Assembly: GCF_000759715.1 (NCBI RefSeq)
Contig: NZ_BBLU01000021.1
Location: forward strand, 1-34,045
From: Demequina mangrovi
GTDB taxonomy: Bacteria; Actinomycetota; Actinomycetes; Actinomycetales; Demequinaceae
Length of the DNA: 34,045 nucleotides
Reading direction: 5' to 3'
Shown here: piece by piece, positions 1-8,627 of the stretch
Position numbering within the stretch: position 1 is the stretch's first letter
Layout of the letters: each line of letters starts with the position of its first letter
Notes under the pieces: generated by a model
Databases searched by the model: none
Told to the model about the DNA's origin: nothing
Seen by the model: only the letters and a program-made list of their open reading frames with translations
Program-made: the position numbers and the translations under genes

Positions 1-63
1 GGGCCGCCGATGCGGCGCGCGTCGCGGCGTCCCCGCGGGTCGCCGCGCCGGCCGCCTGAACGC

Positions 64-107
64 GACGATGCGCCGGCCGCCCGCACCCGGGCCGCCGGCG
101 CATCGTC
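64..107 (-). terminator. Hairpin terminator downstream of folC
   Basis: A perfect 14-bp inverted repeat (arms 64-77 and 94-107, GACGATGCGCCGGC and its complement, 16-nt GC-rich loop) lies 10 nt past the folC stop. No clear T-tract follows, which is common in high-GC actinobacteria. The outer 8 bp of each arm are copies of the octamer GACGATGC that recurs throughout the window. The rest of positions 1-116 shows no convincing gene. Confidence 0.6.
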
Positions 108-116
108 ACGTCTGCG

Positions 117-1655
117 TCAGGCCGGGATCGCGCCCGGCTCCCCCGCGCCATCGCCCTGCGTGCGCTCGGACGGCAGCGTAGGCGAGCCCTCGACGGGCAC
201 GTCCGCGGGATCCGCGGCGTCGACCACCGTGCGGGCGTCGACCGTGACGGGCAGGTGCGTCGCCTGGAGATGACGACGCGCCTCGCCGACCAGGGTGATC
301 GAGCCCGCGATGAGGACCCCCGCCTCGCCGTCGGCCTCCGAGGCGAGCGTGGTCGCCATCTGGACCGCGTCGGGGACCGAGGCCGCGACGCGCACGCGCT
401 CGGGCCCGAAGACCAGGCGTGCGTGGGCCGCGAGATCCTCCGCATCGGCGGCACGGTGCGAGCGGGTCTGCGTGATGACCACCTCGTCGATGAGGTCGGC
501 GAGGCCCGTGAGGATGCCCCCGGCATCCTTGTCCGCGAGCACGGCCACCACGCCCACGAGGCGGTCGAAGGTGAAGGTCTCCCGGAGCGTGTCAGCGAGC
601 GCCGCGATGCCGTGGGGGTTGTGCGCGGCGTCGACGATCACCGTGGGCTCGGCCGAGACCACCTCCATGCGGCCGGGCGACGTCGCGCCCGCGAAGCCGC
701 GCGCGACCGCGGGCAGGCTGAGCGCGCGCGGCACTCCGTCGCCCATGAACGCCTCGGTCGCGGCGAGCGCGATGAGCGCGTTCTGCGCCTGGAACTCGCC
801 GTGGAGCGGCACGAAGACGTCGACGTAGTTGCGGGCCGCGGTGCGCAGCGTCACCACCTGGCCGCCCGGGACCACCCGGCGCGCGGCGACGGAGTGGTGC
901 GCGCCCTCCCAGAACACCGACGCGCCGCGGTGCGCGGCGGCCGCCACGATCACCTGCGCCGCCTCGTCCTGCTGGAGCGCGCTCACCACGGTCGCGCCCG
1001 GCTTGATGATGCCGGACTTCTCGTGCGCGATGCCGGGGAGCCCGCCGGTGAAGTACTTGTCGTGGTCGCGGGCCATCGGGGTGAGGACCGCGACGCGCCC
1101 GTCGGCGACGTTGGTCGCGTCGCGCAGGCCGCCGATGCCGACCTCGAGCACCAGGGCGTCGACCTTCGCGTCCGCGTAGGCGACGAAGCCGAGGACCGTG
1201 AGCACCTCGAAGAAGCTCATGCGCGGGCCGCCGCGCTGGAGCGAGGCCTGATCCACCGAGTGGATCACGGGGGCGACCTGCTGCCACAGGCGCACCAGCG
1301 CGTCCTGCGCGAGCGGAGCGCCGTCGATCATGATGCGCTCGCGCAGCGTGGTGAGATGCGGCGAGGTGAAGAGCCCCGTGCTCAGCCCGTGGGCGCGCAG
1401 CAGCGACTCGATCATGCGGCTGGTGGACGTCTTCCCGTTGGTGCCCGTCACATGGATGATGTCGAGCGACCGCTGCGGGTCTCCCAGCAGCGACAGCGCC
1501 TGCGCGACGCGCAGCAGCTTGGCCTCATGATCGGCCTCGGGCGTACGGGAGAAGATGTGCGCGTCGATCTCGCGCTCGGCCTCGGCGAGGCTCAGTTCGG
1601 GGAAGACATCCGTTGTCACGAGAAGCAATTGTGCGGCACGAGAACGGGTGCTCAT
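117..1655 (-). CDS. folC: Bifunctional dihydrofolate synthase / folylpolyglutamate synthase
   Basis: Mur-ligase-type cytosolic enzyme that joins glutamate to dihydropteroate and then extends the polyglutamate tail of folates. The 512-residue product shows the ATP loop GTNGKTS near residue 72, TSPHL shortly after, the FFEVLT segment, LEVGIGGLRDATN and the C-terminal-domain motif DAAHNPHG. The last 25 or so residues form a poorly conserved Pro/Gly tail. The ATG at 1655 is preferred; a GTG five codons upstream (1670) is in frame, and neither has a strong Shine-Dalgarno sequence. A 19-bp palindrome sits 7 bp upstream of the ATG. A class IV aminotransferase that may supply p-aminobenzoate lies 1.7 kb away on the other strand, so two folate steps are close together. 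Family assignment is firm; the choice of start is not. Confidence 0.95.
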   Translation of the reverse strand: MSTRSRAAQLLLVTTDVFPELSLAEAEREIDAHIFSRTPEADHEAKLLRVAQALSLLGDPQRSLDIIHVTGTNGKTSTSRMIESLLRAHGLSTGLFTSPHLTTLRERIMIDGAPLAQDALVRLWQQVAPVIHSVDQASLQRGGPRMSFFEVLTVLGFVAYADAKVDALVLEVGIGGLRDATNVADGRVAVLTPMARDHDKYFTGGLPGIAHEKSGIIKPGATVVSALQQDEAAQVIVAAAAHRGASVFWEGAHHSVAARRVVPGGQVVTLRTAARNYVDVFVPLHGEFQAQNALIALAATEAFMGDGVPRALSLPAVARGFAGATSPGRMEVVSAEPTVIVDAAHNPHGIAALADTLRETFTFDRLVGVVAVLADKDAGGILTGLADLIDEVVITQTRSHRAADAEDLAAHARLVFGPERVRVAASVPDAVQMATTLASEADGEAGVLIAGSITLVGEARRHLQATHLPVTVDARTVVDAADPADVPVEGSPTLPSERTQGDGAGEPGAIPA

Positions 1656-1662
1656 GACACTT

Positions 1663-1681
1663 CGCGCCACCCGGTGGCGCG
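1663..1681. promoter_or_regulatory. 19-bp palindrome upstream of folC
   Basis: CGCGCCACC-C-GGTGGCGCG is a perfect 9-bp dyad around one central base, ending 7 bp before the folC ATG. A one-base centre cannot form a hairpin loop, so a protein-binding operator is more likely than an RNA structure. If the upstream GTG (1670) were used, the site would lie partly inside the coding region. The regulator is unknown. Confidence 0.35.
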
Positions 1682-1685
1682 GACG

Positions 1686-1735
1686 TTCAAAATCACCTTT
1701 CTACCAGGAATTTCGCATAGTTTACAGGTGGATGA
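1686..1735. promoter_or_regulatory. AT-richer divergent promoter patch
   Basis: This is one of the few AT-rich patches in the window. It lies between folC (leftward) and the beta-helix lipoprotein gene (rightward). On the minus strand TAAACT (1724-1719) could serve as a folC -10 box. No -35 hexamer is convincing on either strand. Confidence 0.3.
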
Positions 1736-1801
1736 ACAGGGCCGCGCCGACACGCCGCGCCGCGACACGCCGACGTGTACCGGATCGTCCGATTCGTCCC
1801 G

Positions 1802-1807
1802 TACCCT
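1802..1807 (+). promoter_or_regulatory. -10 box TACCCT, leaderless-type
   Basis: TACCCT ends 6 nt before the ATG at 1814, which would put the transcription start at or next to the A of the start codon. No Shine-Dalgarno sequence is present, in line with a leaderless mRNA. Confidence 0.4.
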
Positions 1808-1813
1808 CGGGGC

Positions 1814-2905
1814 ATGCGCACCGGGAGGACGTGGCTCGCATCGGCGGCGGCAGCGACGCTGCTCGTCGCGCTCGGGGCCTGCACCGCGCCCCCCGACCCG
1901 AGCCGCCACTCGCCCCACCCGTCGCTCACCGCGGACGTCCCCGAGGCGCGCGCCGCGGTGCCCGTCGAGCCTGCGATCACCGCCTCCGCCGAGGCGCCGA
2001 CCAGGGACTTCGCCGCCGCCACCCGCGTGATCCCCGCGGACGCCGCCACCGCCACGGGGGAGACCGGGGTCGTGCGTACCGCGCGCGGGCGCACCGTCGT
2101 GGGCGACGGCACCTCGGCCTCGTGCACGGCCGCGGCCCTCGCGCGCGCCGCGGCTCGGGGCGGCCTCGTCAGCTTCGACTGCGGCGGCGAGGCGCGCATC
2201 GTGCTGCACGAGCCTCTCGCCCTGTGCGCGACGGCGGGATGCGATCCGGAGGGGCCGCCCGTCGGCCGGCTGCGCATAGACGGCGGCGGCCAGGTCACCC
2301 TGGTCGGCGGAGGTGCGACGCGCCTGATCGAGGCCCGGGGATGCGCCGAGGACGGCGCGGGATGCGACGGCGCCTCCGGCCCGCACCTCGTGCTCACCCG
2401 CATCGAGCTCGAGGGCGGGGTCGCGCCCGCGGTGGCGGACGACCCGCTCGGCCTCGGCGGGGGCGGCGCGATCGCGATGGTGGGAGGCCGCCTCACGCTC
2501 GGCGCCGTGACGCTCGACTCCAACAGCTGCGCGGATGCGGAGACGGGCACCGGCGGCGCCGTCCTCGCGCAGGGGATGACCGCCGCCGTGGTGGTGCGCG
2601 GCTCCGCCTTCGTCGGCAACGCCTGCGGCAGCGGCGGAGCGCTCGCGGTGGTCGACGCGCCCCTGCGCGTCTCGGGAAGCACCCTCGTCGACAACACCGC
2701 CGAGGTCGCCGGCGGCGGCCTGCTCGTCCGCAACTCCGAGGCCGACGCGGAGGTCTCGATGGCGCTCATGGTCGGCAACTCCGCACCTGCGGGACCCTCG
2801 ATCGAGCACGACCCGGAGGGCGGCGGGCTCACCGTGCGCGACTCGCGCATCGAGCCCGCGAACCCCGCCCCCGAGGCCGTCGCGGTCGTCGACGTCACAG
2901 ACTGA
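1814..2905 (+). CDS. Secreted lipoprotein with right-handed beta-helix
   Basis: A 363-residue predicted lipoprotein of unknown function. From the ATG at 1814 there is a short Arg-containing n-region, a hydrophobic Ala/Leu stretch and the lipobox LGAC, followed by a low-complexity Pro/Ala/Thr linker. The rest has the rhythm of a parallel beta-helix: repeated GGGGAI, GGAVLAQG, GGALAVV and GGGLLV turns alternating with short strands and Asn/Asp ladders (LDSNSC, FVGNAC, LVDNTA, MVGNSA), as in polymorphic-membrane-protein or pectate-lyase-like folds. Several Cys lie in the helix region and could pair outside the cell. A GTG 13 codons upstream is open but would spoil the signal peptide. A surface adhesin or polysaccharide-binding role is possible but unproven. 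Confidence 0.75.
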   Translation: MRTGRTWLASAAAATLLVALGACTAPPDPSRHSPHPSLTADVPEARAAVPVEPAITASAEAPTRDFAAATRVIPADAATATGETGVVRTARGRTVVGDGTSASCTAAALARAAARGGLVSFDCGGEARIVLHEPLALCATAGCDPEGPPVGRLRIDGGGQVTLVGGGATRLIEARGCAEDGAGCDGASGPHLVLTRIELEGGVAPAVADDPLGLGGGGAIAMVGGRLTLGAVTLDSNSCADAETGTGGAVLAQGMTAAVVVRGSAFVGNACGSGGALAVVDAPLRVSGSTLVDNTAEVAGGGLLVRNSEADAEVSMALMVGNSAPAGPSIEHDPEGGGLTVRDSRIEPANPAPEAVAVVDVTD

Positions 2906-2959
2906 ACAAACCCTCCTCAACAGGCATGACACGCCTATCTCGCCCCCCTCGACGCGTGA

Positions 2960-2987
2960 TGACAGGGGGCCCCGCGCACGGTACCTT
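2960..2987 (+). promoter_or_regulatory. Promoter TGACAG-N16-TACCTT
   Basis: TGACAG (2960-2965), a 16-nt spacer and TACCTT (2982-2987) resemble a housekeeping-sigma promoter about 40 nt upstream of the DUF2510 gene. Confidence 0.4.
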
Positions 2988-3024
2988 GGGGCGCACGGTT
3001 GACGCAGATGCTTGAGGGGGTGTC

Positions 3025-3339
3025 GTGAGCGAACCGTCGTGGTCGGCGCGCGCGCAGCCCGTCGCGGGCTGGTACGCGGATCCCGGCCATCCCGGATTCC
3101 TGCGCTACTGGGACGGCGCCGCCTGGACGGAGCACTCGCGCCTCGCGACCGCCCCGGAGGCCCCTCGCGAGCGCAAGCACCGGCTCGGCACGGCGGCGGT
3201 GCTCGGCATCATCGCGTCGGTGGCGCTGCTGGGCGTCGCGCTGGTCGCGATCGCGATCGCCGCGCAGCGCCAGGAGATGTCGGAGCGCGCACCCGACCAG
3301 CCGACCCACGTCGTCGCCGTGGAGACGTCCTCCCCGTAG
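3025..3339 (+). CDS. DUF2510 domain single-pass membrane protein
   Basis: A small 104-residue protein. Residues 12-38 match the DUF2510 signature (GWYADPGHPGFLRYWDGAAW), a short actinobacterial module with conserved aromatics whose role is unknown. One hydrophobic helix follows (about residues 54-77), then a 25-residue polar tail, so the DUF2510 part is probably cytoplasmic. The GTG start at 3025 has a good Shine-Dalgarno GAGGGGG. The gene stands alone between the beta-helix lipoprotein and the aminotransferase. DUF2510 domains are usually fused to membrane proteins; this is a minimal example. Confidence 0.8.
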   Translation: MSEPSWSARAQPVAGWYADPGHPGFLRYWDGAAWTEHSRLATAPEAPRERKHRLGTAAVLGIIASVALLGVALVAIAIAAQRQEMSERAPDQPTHVVAVETSSP

Positions 3340-3380
3340 CACCGCTCGCCGCTCGCATCGTCCCGTCGCGCGCGGCGCGC

Positions 3381-3386
3381 TACCGT
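3381..3386 (+). promoter_or_regulatory. -10 box TACCGT
   Basis: TACCGT is followed 8 nt later by a strong Shine-Dalgarno AGGAGG (3395-3400) and the ATG at 3406. This would be a conventional, short-leader transcript. Confidence 0.35.
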
Positions 3387-3405
3387 GGCGGTTCAGGAGG
3401 TCACC

Positions 3406-4293
3406 ATGCCCACACTCGTGATCTGCGGTGCGCCGGCGTCGGGGATGCCCGGGCGCTCGTGCCGCCTCGTCGACCCGGACGATGCCGTGATCGGCGTCAC
3501 CGACACCGGCCTCACCCGAGGCGACGGCGTCTTCGAGACGGTCGGCGTGCACCACGGTCGGATGCACGACCTTGAGCCGCACCTCGAGCGCCTGGCGCAG
3601 TCCGCCGCGATGCTCGACCTTCCCGCGCCGGACCTCGGCGTGCTGCGCGACGCCATCGCGCTCGCTGTCCGCACGCTCCTCGACAGGCTCGACGCGGCCC
3701 CCGCGACGGCGCTGTGCAAGGTGGTCTACACGCGCGGAGCCGAGGGCGTCCCGCAGGCGCCGCCGACCGCGTTCGCGTACGCCGACGTCTATCCCGACAT
3801 GTCGCGCGAGCGCACGGAGGGCATCGCGGTGCTCACCCTCTCGCGCGGCTATCCGCGGGGCATCGGCGCGGAGGCGCCGTGGCTGCTCGTGGGCGCGAAG
3901 ACGTTGTCGTACGCGGTCAACATGGCCGCGCTGCGGCATGTGAGGTCGCGCGGCGCCGACGATGCGATCTTCACCACGACCGACGGCTACGTGCTCGAGG
4001 CGCCGCGCGCGACGGTCCTCATGAGGCGCGGCGACGAGGTGATCACGCCGGCGATCGAGGGCGGTTTGCTCCACGGCACGGCGCAGCGCGCGGCCTTCGC
4101 GTCGCTCGCGGCGCGCGGGCTCACCTGCAGTTATCGGGACGTGCGCGCCGAGGAGCTGGTCGACGCCGACGCGCTGTGGCTCACCGACTCCGTCACGCTG
4201 CTGCGTCCCATCCGCGAGCTCGACGGGCGCGCGTACCCGGTGGACCGGGAGCTCACGGACGCGGTCAACGCGGACATGCTCGCGGGAGGCTGA
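3406..4293 (+). CDS. Class IV aminotransferase, probably aminodeoxychorismate lyase
   Basis: A 295-residue PLP enzyme of fold type IV. The schiff-base lysine is probably K165 in VGAKTLSYAVNM, with GDGVFETV near the N-terminus and the phosphate-binding IEGGLLHGT near the C-terminus. Members of this family are 4-amino-4-deoxychorismate lyases (p-aminobenzoate for folate), branched-chain aminotransferases or D-amino-acid aminotransferases. The short length and motif pattern favour the lyase, and folC nearby agrees with that, but substrate choice cannot be read with certainty. The start at 3406 follows AGGAGG; an upstream in-frame GTG lacks one. The gene converges on the sulfurtransferase with a gap of 18 nt. 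Confidence 0.85.
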   Translation: MPTLVICGAPASGMPGRSCRLVDPDDAVIGVTDTGLTRGDGVFETVGVHHGRMHDLEPHLERLAQSAAMLDLPAPDLGVLRDAIALAVRTLLDRLDAAPATALCKVVYTRGAEGVPQAPPTAFAYADVYPDMSRERTEGIAVLTLSRGYPRGIGAEAPWLLVGAKTLSYAVNMAALRHVRSRGADDAIFTTTDGYVLEAPRATVLMRRGDEVITPAIEGGLLHGTAQRAAFASLAARGLTCSYRDVRAEELVDADALWLTDSVTLLRPIRELDGRAYPVDRELTDAVNADMLAGG

Positions 4294-4311
4294 CCCGCCC
4301 TCGCGGCGCCG

Positions 4312-5229
4312 CTACGCGGTCGGCTCGTGCGCGGCCTGCCTGCGGGCCGCGGCCTTGGGCATGCGCTCCGCCGGCAGCGGGTGCCCGAGCCTGCTGTAGG
4401 ACTGCTCCCCCGTCGCCGCCGGCCGGCCCTGGTTCGACCACTCCGACCACGAGCCCGGGTACAGCGCGGCGTGGAAGCCCGCGATCTCGAGCGCGGCGAT
4501 CTCATGCGCCGCCGTCACCCCCGAGCCGCAGTAGACCGCGACCTCGTCGCCGGCGTCGATGCCGAAGTCCGCGAAGCGCTCGCCGAGCCCGCCGCGGCCG
4601 TAGAAGCGCCCGTCCTCGGCGAGGTTCTCCGCGGTCGGGGCGTTGATCGCGCCCGCGATGTGCCCGGCCACCGGGTCCATGGGCTCGACCTCGCCGCGGA
4701 AGCGCTCGGGAACGCGCGCATCGAGCAAGAAGCCGTGCGACGGCCACTCCCCCGCAGCGTCGGCGTCGATCACGGGCATGCGCCCCCAGTCGAGGGTGAT
4801 CGAGCCGGGCTCCACCGTCGCCGCGCCGGACGCGACCTCGCCGCCGGTGACCCGCCACTCCGCGAGGCCGCCGTCGAGGATCCGCACGTGAGCGACCCCT
4901 GCGTGACGCAGCAGCCACCAGGCCCGCGAGGCGCCGTAGGACTCCTTCGCGTCGTAGACCACCACCTCGTCGCCGTCGTTCAGCCCCCACCGGCGCGCGG
5001 CCGCCTGGAGCGCCTCACGGGTGGGCAGAGGATGGCGGCCGCGGGTGGGATCGCCGATGTCCGCGAGCTCGGTGTCGAGGTCGACGTAGACCGCGCCCGG
5101 GATGTGCGCCGTCTCGAAGTCCGCTCGCCCGTCGGGCTGCGCGAGCGACCAGCGGACGTCGAGCAGGCGCGGCGGGGCGGACGACGCGAGGGCCTCCCGG
5201 AGCTCGAAGGTGTCGATCAGCGTGGTCAT
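4312..5229 (-). CDS. Two-domain sulfurtransferase (thiosulfate or 3-mercaptopyruvate type)
   Basis: A 305-residue tandem-rhodanese protein. The first domain (about residues 15-130, with LLDVRW and AHIPGAVYVD) lacks a catalytic Cys and is presumably structural. The second (about 160-285) carries the active-site loop CGSGVTA with Cys234. This loop resembles that of mercaptopyruvate sulfurtransferases (CGxGVTA) more than the CRxGK(R/T) loop of thiosulfate rhodaneses. The enzyme would move sulfane sulfur to cyanide or thiols in the cytosol. The ATG at 5229 has a strong Shine-Dalgarno GAGGAGGAAG, which separates it from a much longer open frame running into ileS antiphase. It lies downstream of ileS on the same strand, behind a large hairpin. 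Confidence 0.92.
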   Translation of the reverse strand: MTTLIDTFELREALASSAPPRLLDVRWSLAQPDGRADFETAHIPGAVYVDLDTELADIGDPTRGRHPLPTREALQAAARRWGLNDGDEVVVYDAKESYGASRAWWLLRHAGVAHVRILDGGLAEWRVTGGEVASGAATVEPGSITLDWGRMPVIDADAAGEWPSHGFLLDARVPERFRGEVEPMDPVAGHIAGAINAPTAENLAEDGRFYGRGGLGERFADFGIDAGDEVAVYCGSGVTAAHEIAALEIAGFHAALYPGSWSEWSNQGRPAATGEQSYSRLGHPLPAERMPKAAARRQAAHEPTA

Positions 5230-5260
5230 GGCTTCCTCCTCGCGCGGCGCTCGATGCGCC

Positions 5261-5355
5261 CCTCCACACAGATTGCCCCATCCGCCGCGGAAACGCTGCA
5301 ACCTCCGACGCCCACCTGGGGTGATGCGTCGGAGGTTGCAGAATCCGTGTGGAGG
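5261..5355. repeat. Nested inverted repeat between ileS and the sulfurtransferase gene
   Basis: The inner dyad is perfect: arms 5296-5311 and 5326-5341 (CTGCAACCTCCGACGC and complement), with a loop that can itself pair CACC (5313-5316) with GGTG (5320-5323). An outer dyad, 5261-5273 with 5343-5355, matches 12 of 13 bases. The inner hairpin could be the ileS terminator, though it has no T-tract. The outer arms make it larger than needed, so a small non-autonomous repeat element is an alternative. Confidence 0.6.
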
Positions 5356-5390
5356 ACGGCCGCTCAGGGCGAGCCGGCCGTGCGAGCGGG

Positions 5391-8300
5391 TCAGGCCTTC
5401 GCGACCTCCACGGCCACATCGGCGCCCTCGGTGACCGTGACCTCGACCGCGAGCACCTCGCCCGCGATGAGCTCCTGGTGCGTCGCGACCGCGGCGACGC
5501 GCTCCGCGGGCACCGTCAGCGTGAGCACGATGCGGTCGGAGACGTTGAGGCCCGCGTTCTTGCGCTCGTCCTGGATCGCGCGGATGAGGTCGCGCGCGAA
5601 GCCCTCGGCCTCGAGCTCGGGCGTGATCGCGGTGCGCAGCAGCACGAAGCCGCCGCCCGGCAGCACCGAGGCCGCCGAGGCCTCGTCCGCTCCCCCGCCG
5701 ATGACGGTCGCGAGCTCGTACTCGCCCTCGACCAGCGCGATCCCGCCGGACGTCACGACGCCGTCGACCTCGCTCCAGTCGCCCGTCTTCGCGCCCTTGA
5801 TCGCGGCCTGCACGTCCTTGCCGATGCGCGGGCCGGCCGCGCGGGCGTTGACGGTGAGGCGACGCTCGACCGGGTTGGCCGCGGTGAACTCCTCGACCGT
5901 CACCAGCGAGACCTCCTTGACGTTGAGCTCGGACGCGATGAGGTCCGCGTACGGCACGAGCGTCTCGGGAGCCTCGACCGCGACCTCGAGGCCGGAGAGC
6001 GGCTGGCGCACGCGGATCTGCTCCTTCTTGCGCAGCGCGTGGGCGCCGGAGACGACCTCGCGGACCTGGTCCATCGTGCCGCCGAGCGACTCGTCGTCCC
6101 ACGCGGCGTTCGCGACCGGGTAGTCGGTGAGGTGCACCGAGCGCTCGCCCGTGAGCCCGCGGAAGATCTCCTCGGTCGCGAGCGGGAGCAGCGGCGCCGC
6201 CAGCCCGGTGAGCGTCACCAGCACGGTGTAGAGCGTGTCGAACGCGTCCTGGTCCTCGTCCCAGAAGCGGTCGCGCTGGGTGCGCACGTACCAGTTGGTG
6301 AGCAGGTCCATGAACTGGCGCAGGGACTCGGACGCGCCGGGCACGTCGAAGGCCTCCATCTGCGCGGTGACGTCGCGGACCAGCTCCGCCGTCTTGGCCA
6401 GCACGTAGCGGTCCATGACCGGCAGCGAGGCGACTTGGCTCTCGTCCACCTGCGATCCCAGGACCCCGGAGCCGCCGTTCGCGGCGCCGGCGTACAGCGT
6501 GAAGAAGTAATACGTCGACCACAGCGGCAGCAGCACCTGGCGGACGCCCTCGCGGATGCCCTCCTCGGTGACGATGAGGTTGCCGCCTCGCAGGATCGGC
6601 GAGGACATGAGGAACCAGCGCATGGCGTCGGAGCCGTCGCGCATGAAGACCTCGTTGACGTCCGGGTAGTTGCGCAGCGACTTCGACATCTTGCGGCCGT
6701 CGGAGCCGAGCACGATGCCGTGGCTGATGCACGTGGTGAAGGCCGGGCGGTCGAACAGCGCGGTCGCGAGCACATGCATGACGTAGAACCAGCCGCGGGT
6801 CTGGCCGATGTACTCGACGATGAAGTCCGAGGGGTTGTGGGTGTCGAACCACTCCCGGTTGTCGAACGGGTAGTGCACCTGCGCGAACGGCATGGATCCC
6901 GAGTCGAACCACACGTCGAAGACGTCGCTGATGCGGCGCATCGTCGCCTTCCCGGACGGGTCGTCGGGGTTGGGGCGCGTGAGGTCGTCGATGAAGGGAC
7001 GGTGGAGGTTCGGCTCCCCCTTGTCGTCCAGCGGCAGGCGCCCGAAGTCGCGCTCGAGCTCTTCGAGCGAGCCGTAGACGTCGGTGCGCGGGAAGGCGGG
7101 GTCGTCGGAGACCCACACGGGGATCGGGGTGCCGAAGTAGCGGTTGCGGCTGATCGACCAGTCGCGCGCACCCTCGAGCCACTTGCCGAACTGCCCGTGC
7201 TTGATGTGCTCGGGCACCCAGGTGATGTCCTCGTTGAGCTCGACCATGCGGTCGCGGAACTCGGTCACGCGCACGAACCACGAGCCCACCGCGCGGTAGA
7301 TCAGGGGGTTGCGGCAGCGCCAGCAGTGCGGGTAGCTGTGGTCGTAGGTCTCGTGGCGCAGGACGATGCCCGCCTCCTTGAGATCCTTGATCACCAGCGG
7401 GTTCGCGTCGAAGACCTGCTGGCCCTCGTACTCGGGGATCTCCGCGGTGAAGCGGCCCTTCGAGTCGATCGGGATGACCGGCTCGATGCCCGCCTCCTGG
7501 CAGACGTTCATGTCCTCCTCACCGAAGGCCGGGGCGAGGTGGACGATGCCGGTGCCGTCCTCGGTGGTGACGTAGTCCGCGACCAGGATGCGGTGCGCGT
7601 TGTCGCGGCCCGCGAAGTGCGCGAACGGCGGCTCGTAGGCGAGGCCCGCGAGCTGCGCGCCGGTGAGCGTCGTGAGCGTCTCGAAGCCCTCGCCCAGCTC
7701 GCGGCCGTAGTAGCCCAGCCGGCTCGTGGCGAGCACCATCGGCTTGCCCGCGAAGGCGCCCTCGGTCGGGCGCACCACGGCGTACTCGATCTCGGGGCCG
7801 ACGGCCGCGGCGAGGTTGCTCGGCAGGGTCCACGGCGTGGTGGTCCACACGGTGACGGACGCGCCCGTGAGCGCCTCCTTCGCCTCCCCGGGAAGGGACG
7901 ATGCGGCGATCGAGCCCTCGGTCAGCGGCAGGAAGATCGCGAGGGTCGGGTCCTGGCGCATCGCGTAGACGTCGTCGTCCATGCGCAGCTCGTGGTTGGA
8001 CAGCGGGGTCTCGTCGCGCCAGCAGTACGGCAGCACGCGGAAGCCCTCATAGGCGAGACCCTTGTCGTAGAGCTCCTTGAAGGCCCAGATGACGCTCTCC
8101 ATGAAGGTGACGTCGAGGGTCTTGTAGTCGTTCTCGAAGTCGACCCAGCGGGCCTGGCGGGTGACGTACGCCTCCCACTCCTTGGTGTACTTCAGCACCG
8201 AGGACTCGCAGGCCTCGTTGAATGCCGCGATGCCCATCTCCTCGATCTGGGACTTGTCGGTGATGCCGAGGATGCGCTCGGCCTCGAGCTCGGCGGGAAG

Positions 8301-8627
8301 GCCGTGCGTATCCCAGCCGAAGCGGCGCTCGACGCGCTTGCCGCGCATCGTCTCGAAGCGCGGCACCACGTCCTTGGCGTAGCCGGTGAGGAGGTGGCCG
8401 TAGTGCGGGAGGCCGTTGGCGAAGGGCGGGCCGTCGTAGAAGACGAACTCGTTGTTGCCGTCCTCGGTCTCCGCGGGACGGTTGTCGATGGACGCCTGGA
8501 ACGTGCCGTCCGCCTCCCAGTACGCGAGCACGTCGTTCTCGATCGAGGGGAAGTGCGGCGACGGCGGGACCTCGGCGTGGGCGCCGGGCTCGGACGTGCG
8601 GTGGAGGGGGTAGCGCGGGTTCGTCAT
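5391..8627 (-). CDS. ileS: Isoleucyl-tRNA synthetase
   Basis: Class I aminoacyl-tRNA synthetase of 1078 residues that charges tRNA-Ile in the cytosol. The HIGH motif appears as HYGH (75-78, in [12 protein letters not shown]) and KMSKS appears intact as [13 protein letters not shown] near residue 645. The editing (CP1) region and the [20 protein letters not shown] segment are recognisable. The length fits the longer IleRS type found in actinobacteria. The frame is open 60 codons further upstream, but that part is the T-box leader: the true start is ATG 8627 with GAGGA just before it. Expression is probably set by tRNA-Ile charging through the leader. Confidence 0.97.
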   Translation of the reverse strand: MTNPRYPLHRTSEPGAHAEVPPSPHFPSIENDVLAYWEADGTFQASIDNRPAETEDGNNEFVFYDGPPFANGLPHYGHLLTGYAKDVVPRFETMRGKRVERRFGWDTHGLPAELEAERILGITDKSQIEEMGIAAFNEACESSVLKYTKEWEAYVTRQARWVDFENDYKTLDVTFMESVIWAFKELYDKGLAYEGFRVLPYCWRDETPLSNHELRMDDDVYAMRQDPTLAIFLPLTEGSIAASSLPGEAKEALTGASVTVWTTTPWTLPSNLAAAVGPEIEYAVVRPTEGAFAGKPMVLATSRLGYYGRELGEGFETLTTLTGAQLAGLAYEPPFAHFAGRDNAHRILVADYVTTEDGTGIVHLAPAFGEEDMNVCQEAGIEPVIPIDSKGRFTAEIPEYEGQQVFDANPLVIKDLKEAGIVLRHETYDHSYPHCWRCRNPLIYRAVGSWFVRVTEFRDRMVELNEDITWVPEHIKHGQFGKWLEGARDWSISRNRYFGTPIPVWVSDDPAFPRTDVYGSLEELERDFGRLPLDDKGEPNLHRPFIDDLTRPNPDDPSGKATMRRISDVFDVWFDSGSMPFAQVHYPFDNREWFDTHNPSDFIVEYIGQTRGWFYVMHVLATALFDRPAFTTCISHGIVLGSDGRKMSKSLRNYPDVNEVFMRDGSDAMRWFLMSSPILRGGNLIVTEEGIREGVRQVLLPLWSTYYFFTLYAGAANGGSGVLGSQVDESQVASLPVMDRYVLAKTAELVRDVTAQMEAFDVPGASESLRQFMDLLTNWYVRTQRDRFWDEDQDAFDTLYTVLVTLTGLAAPLLPLATEEIFRGLTGERSVHLTDYPVANAAWDDESLGGTMDQVREVVSGAHALRKKEQIRVRQPLSGLEVAVEAPETLVPYADLIASELNVKEVSLVTVEEFTAANPVERRLTVNARAAGPRIGKDVQAAIKGAKTGDWSEVDGVVTSGGIALVEGEYELATVIGGGADEASAASVLPGGGFVLLRTAITPELEAEGFARDLIRAIQDERKNAGLNVSDRIVLTLTVPAERVAAVATHQELIAGEVLAVEVTVTEGADVAVEVAKA

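Noticed and set aside
255..2030. 591-codon open frame on the plus strand
   Set aside because: Antisense to folC, with the same Arg/His/Asp-rich shadow composition; folC is certain.
4312..7281. 989-codon frame running upstream of the sulfurtransferase
   Set aside because: The upstream part is an out-of-phase reading of ileS. The sulfurtransferase start at 5229 has a strong Shine-Dalgarno sequence and begins the known domain.
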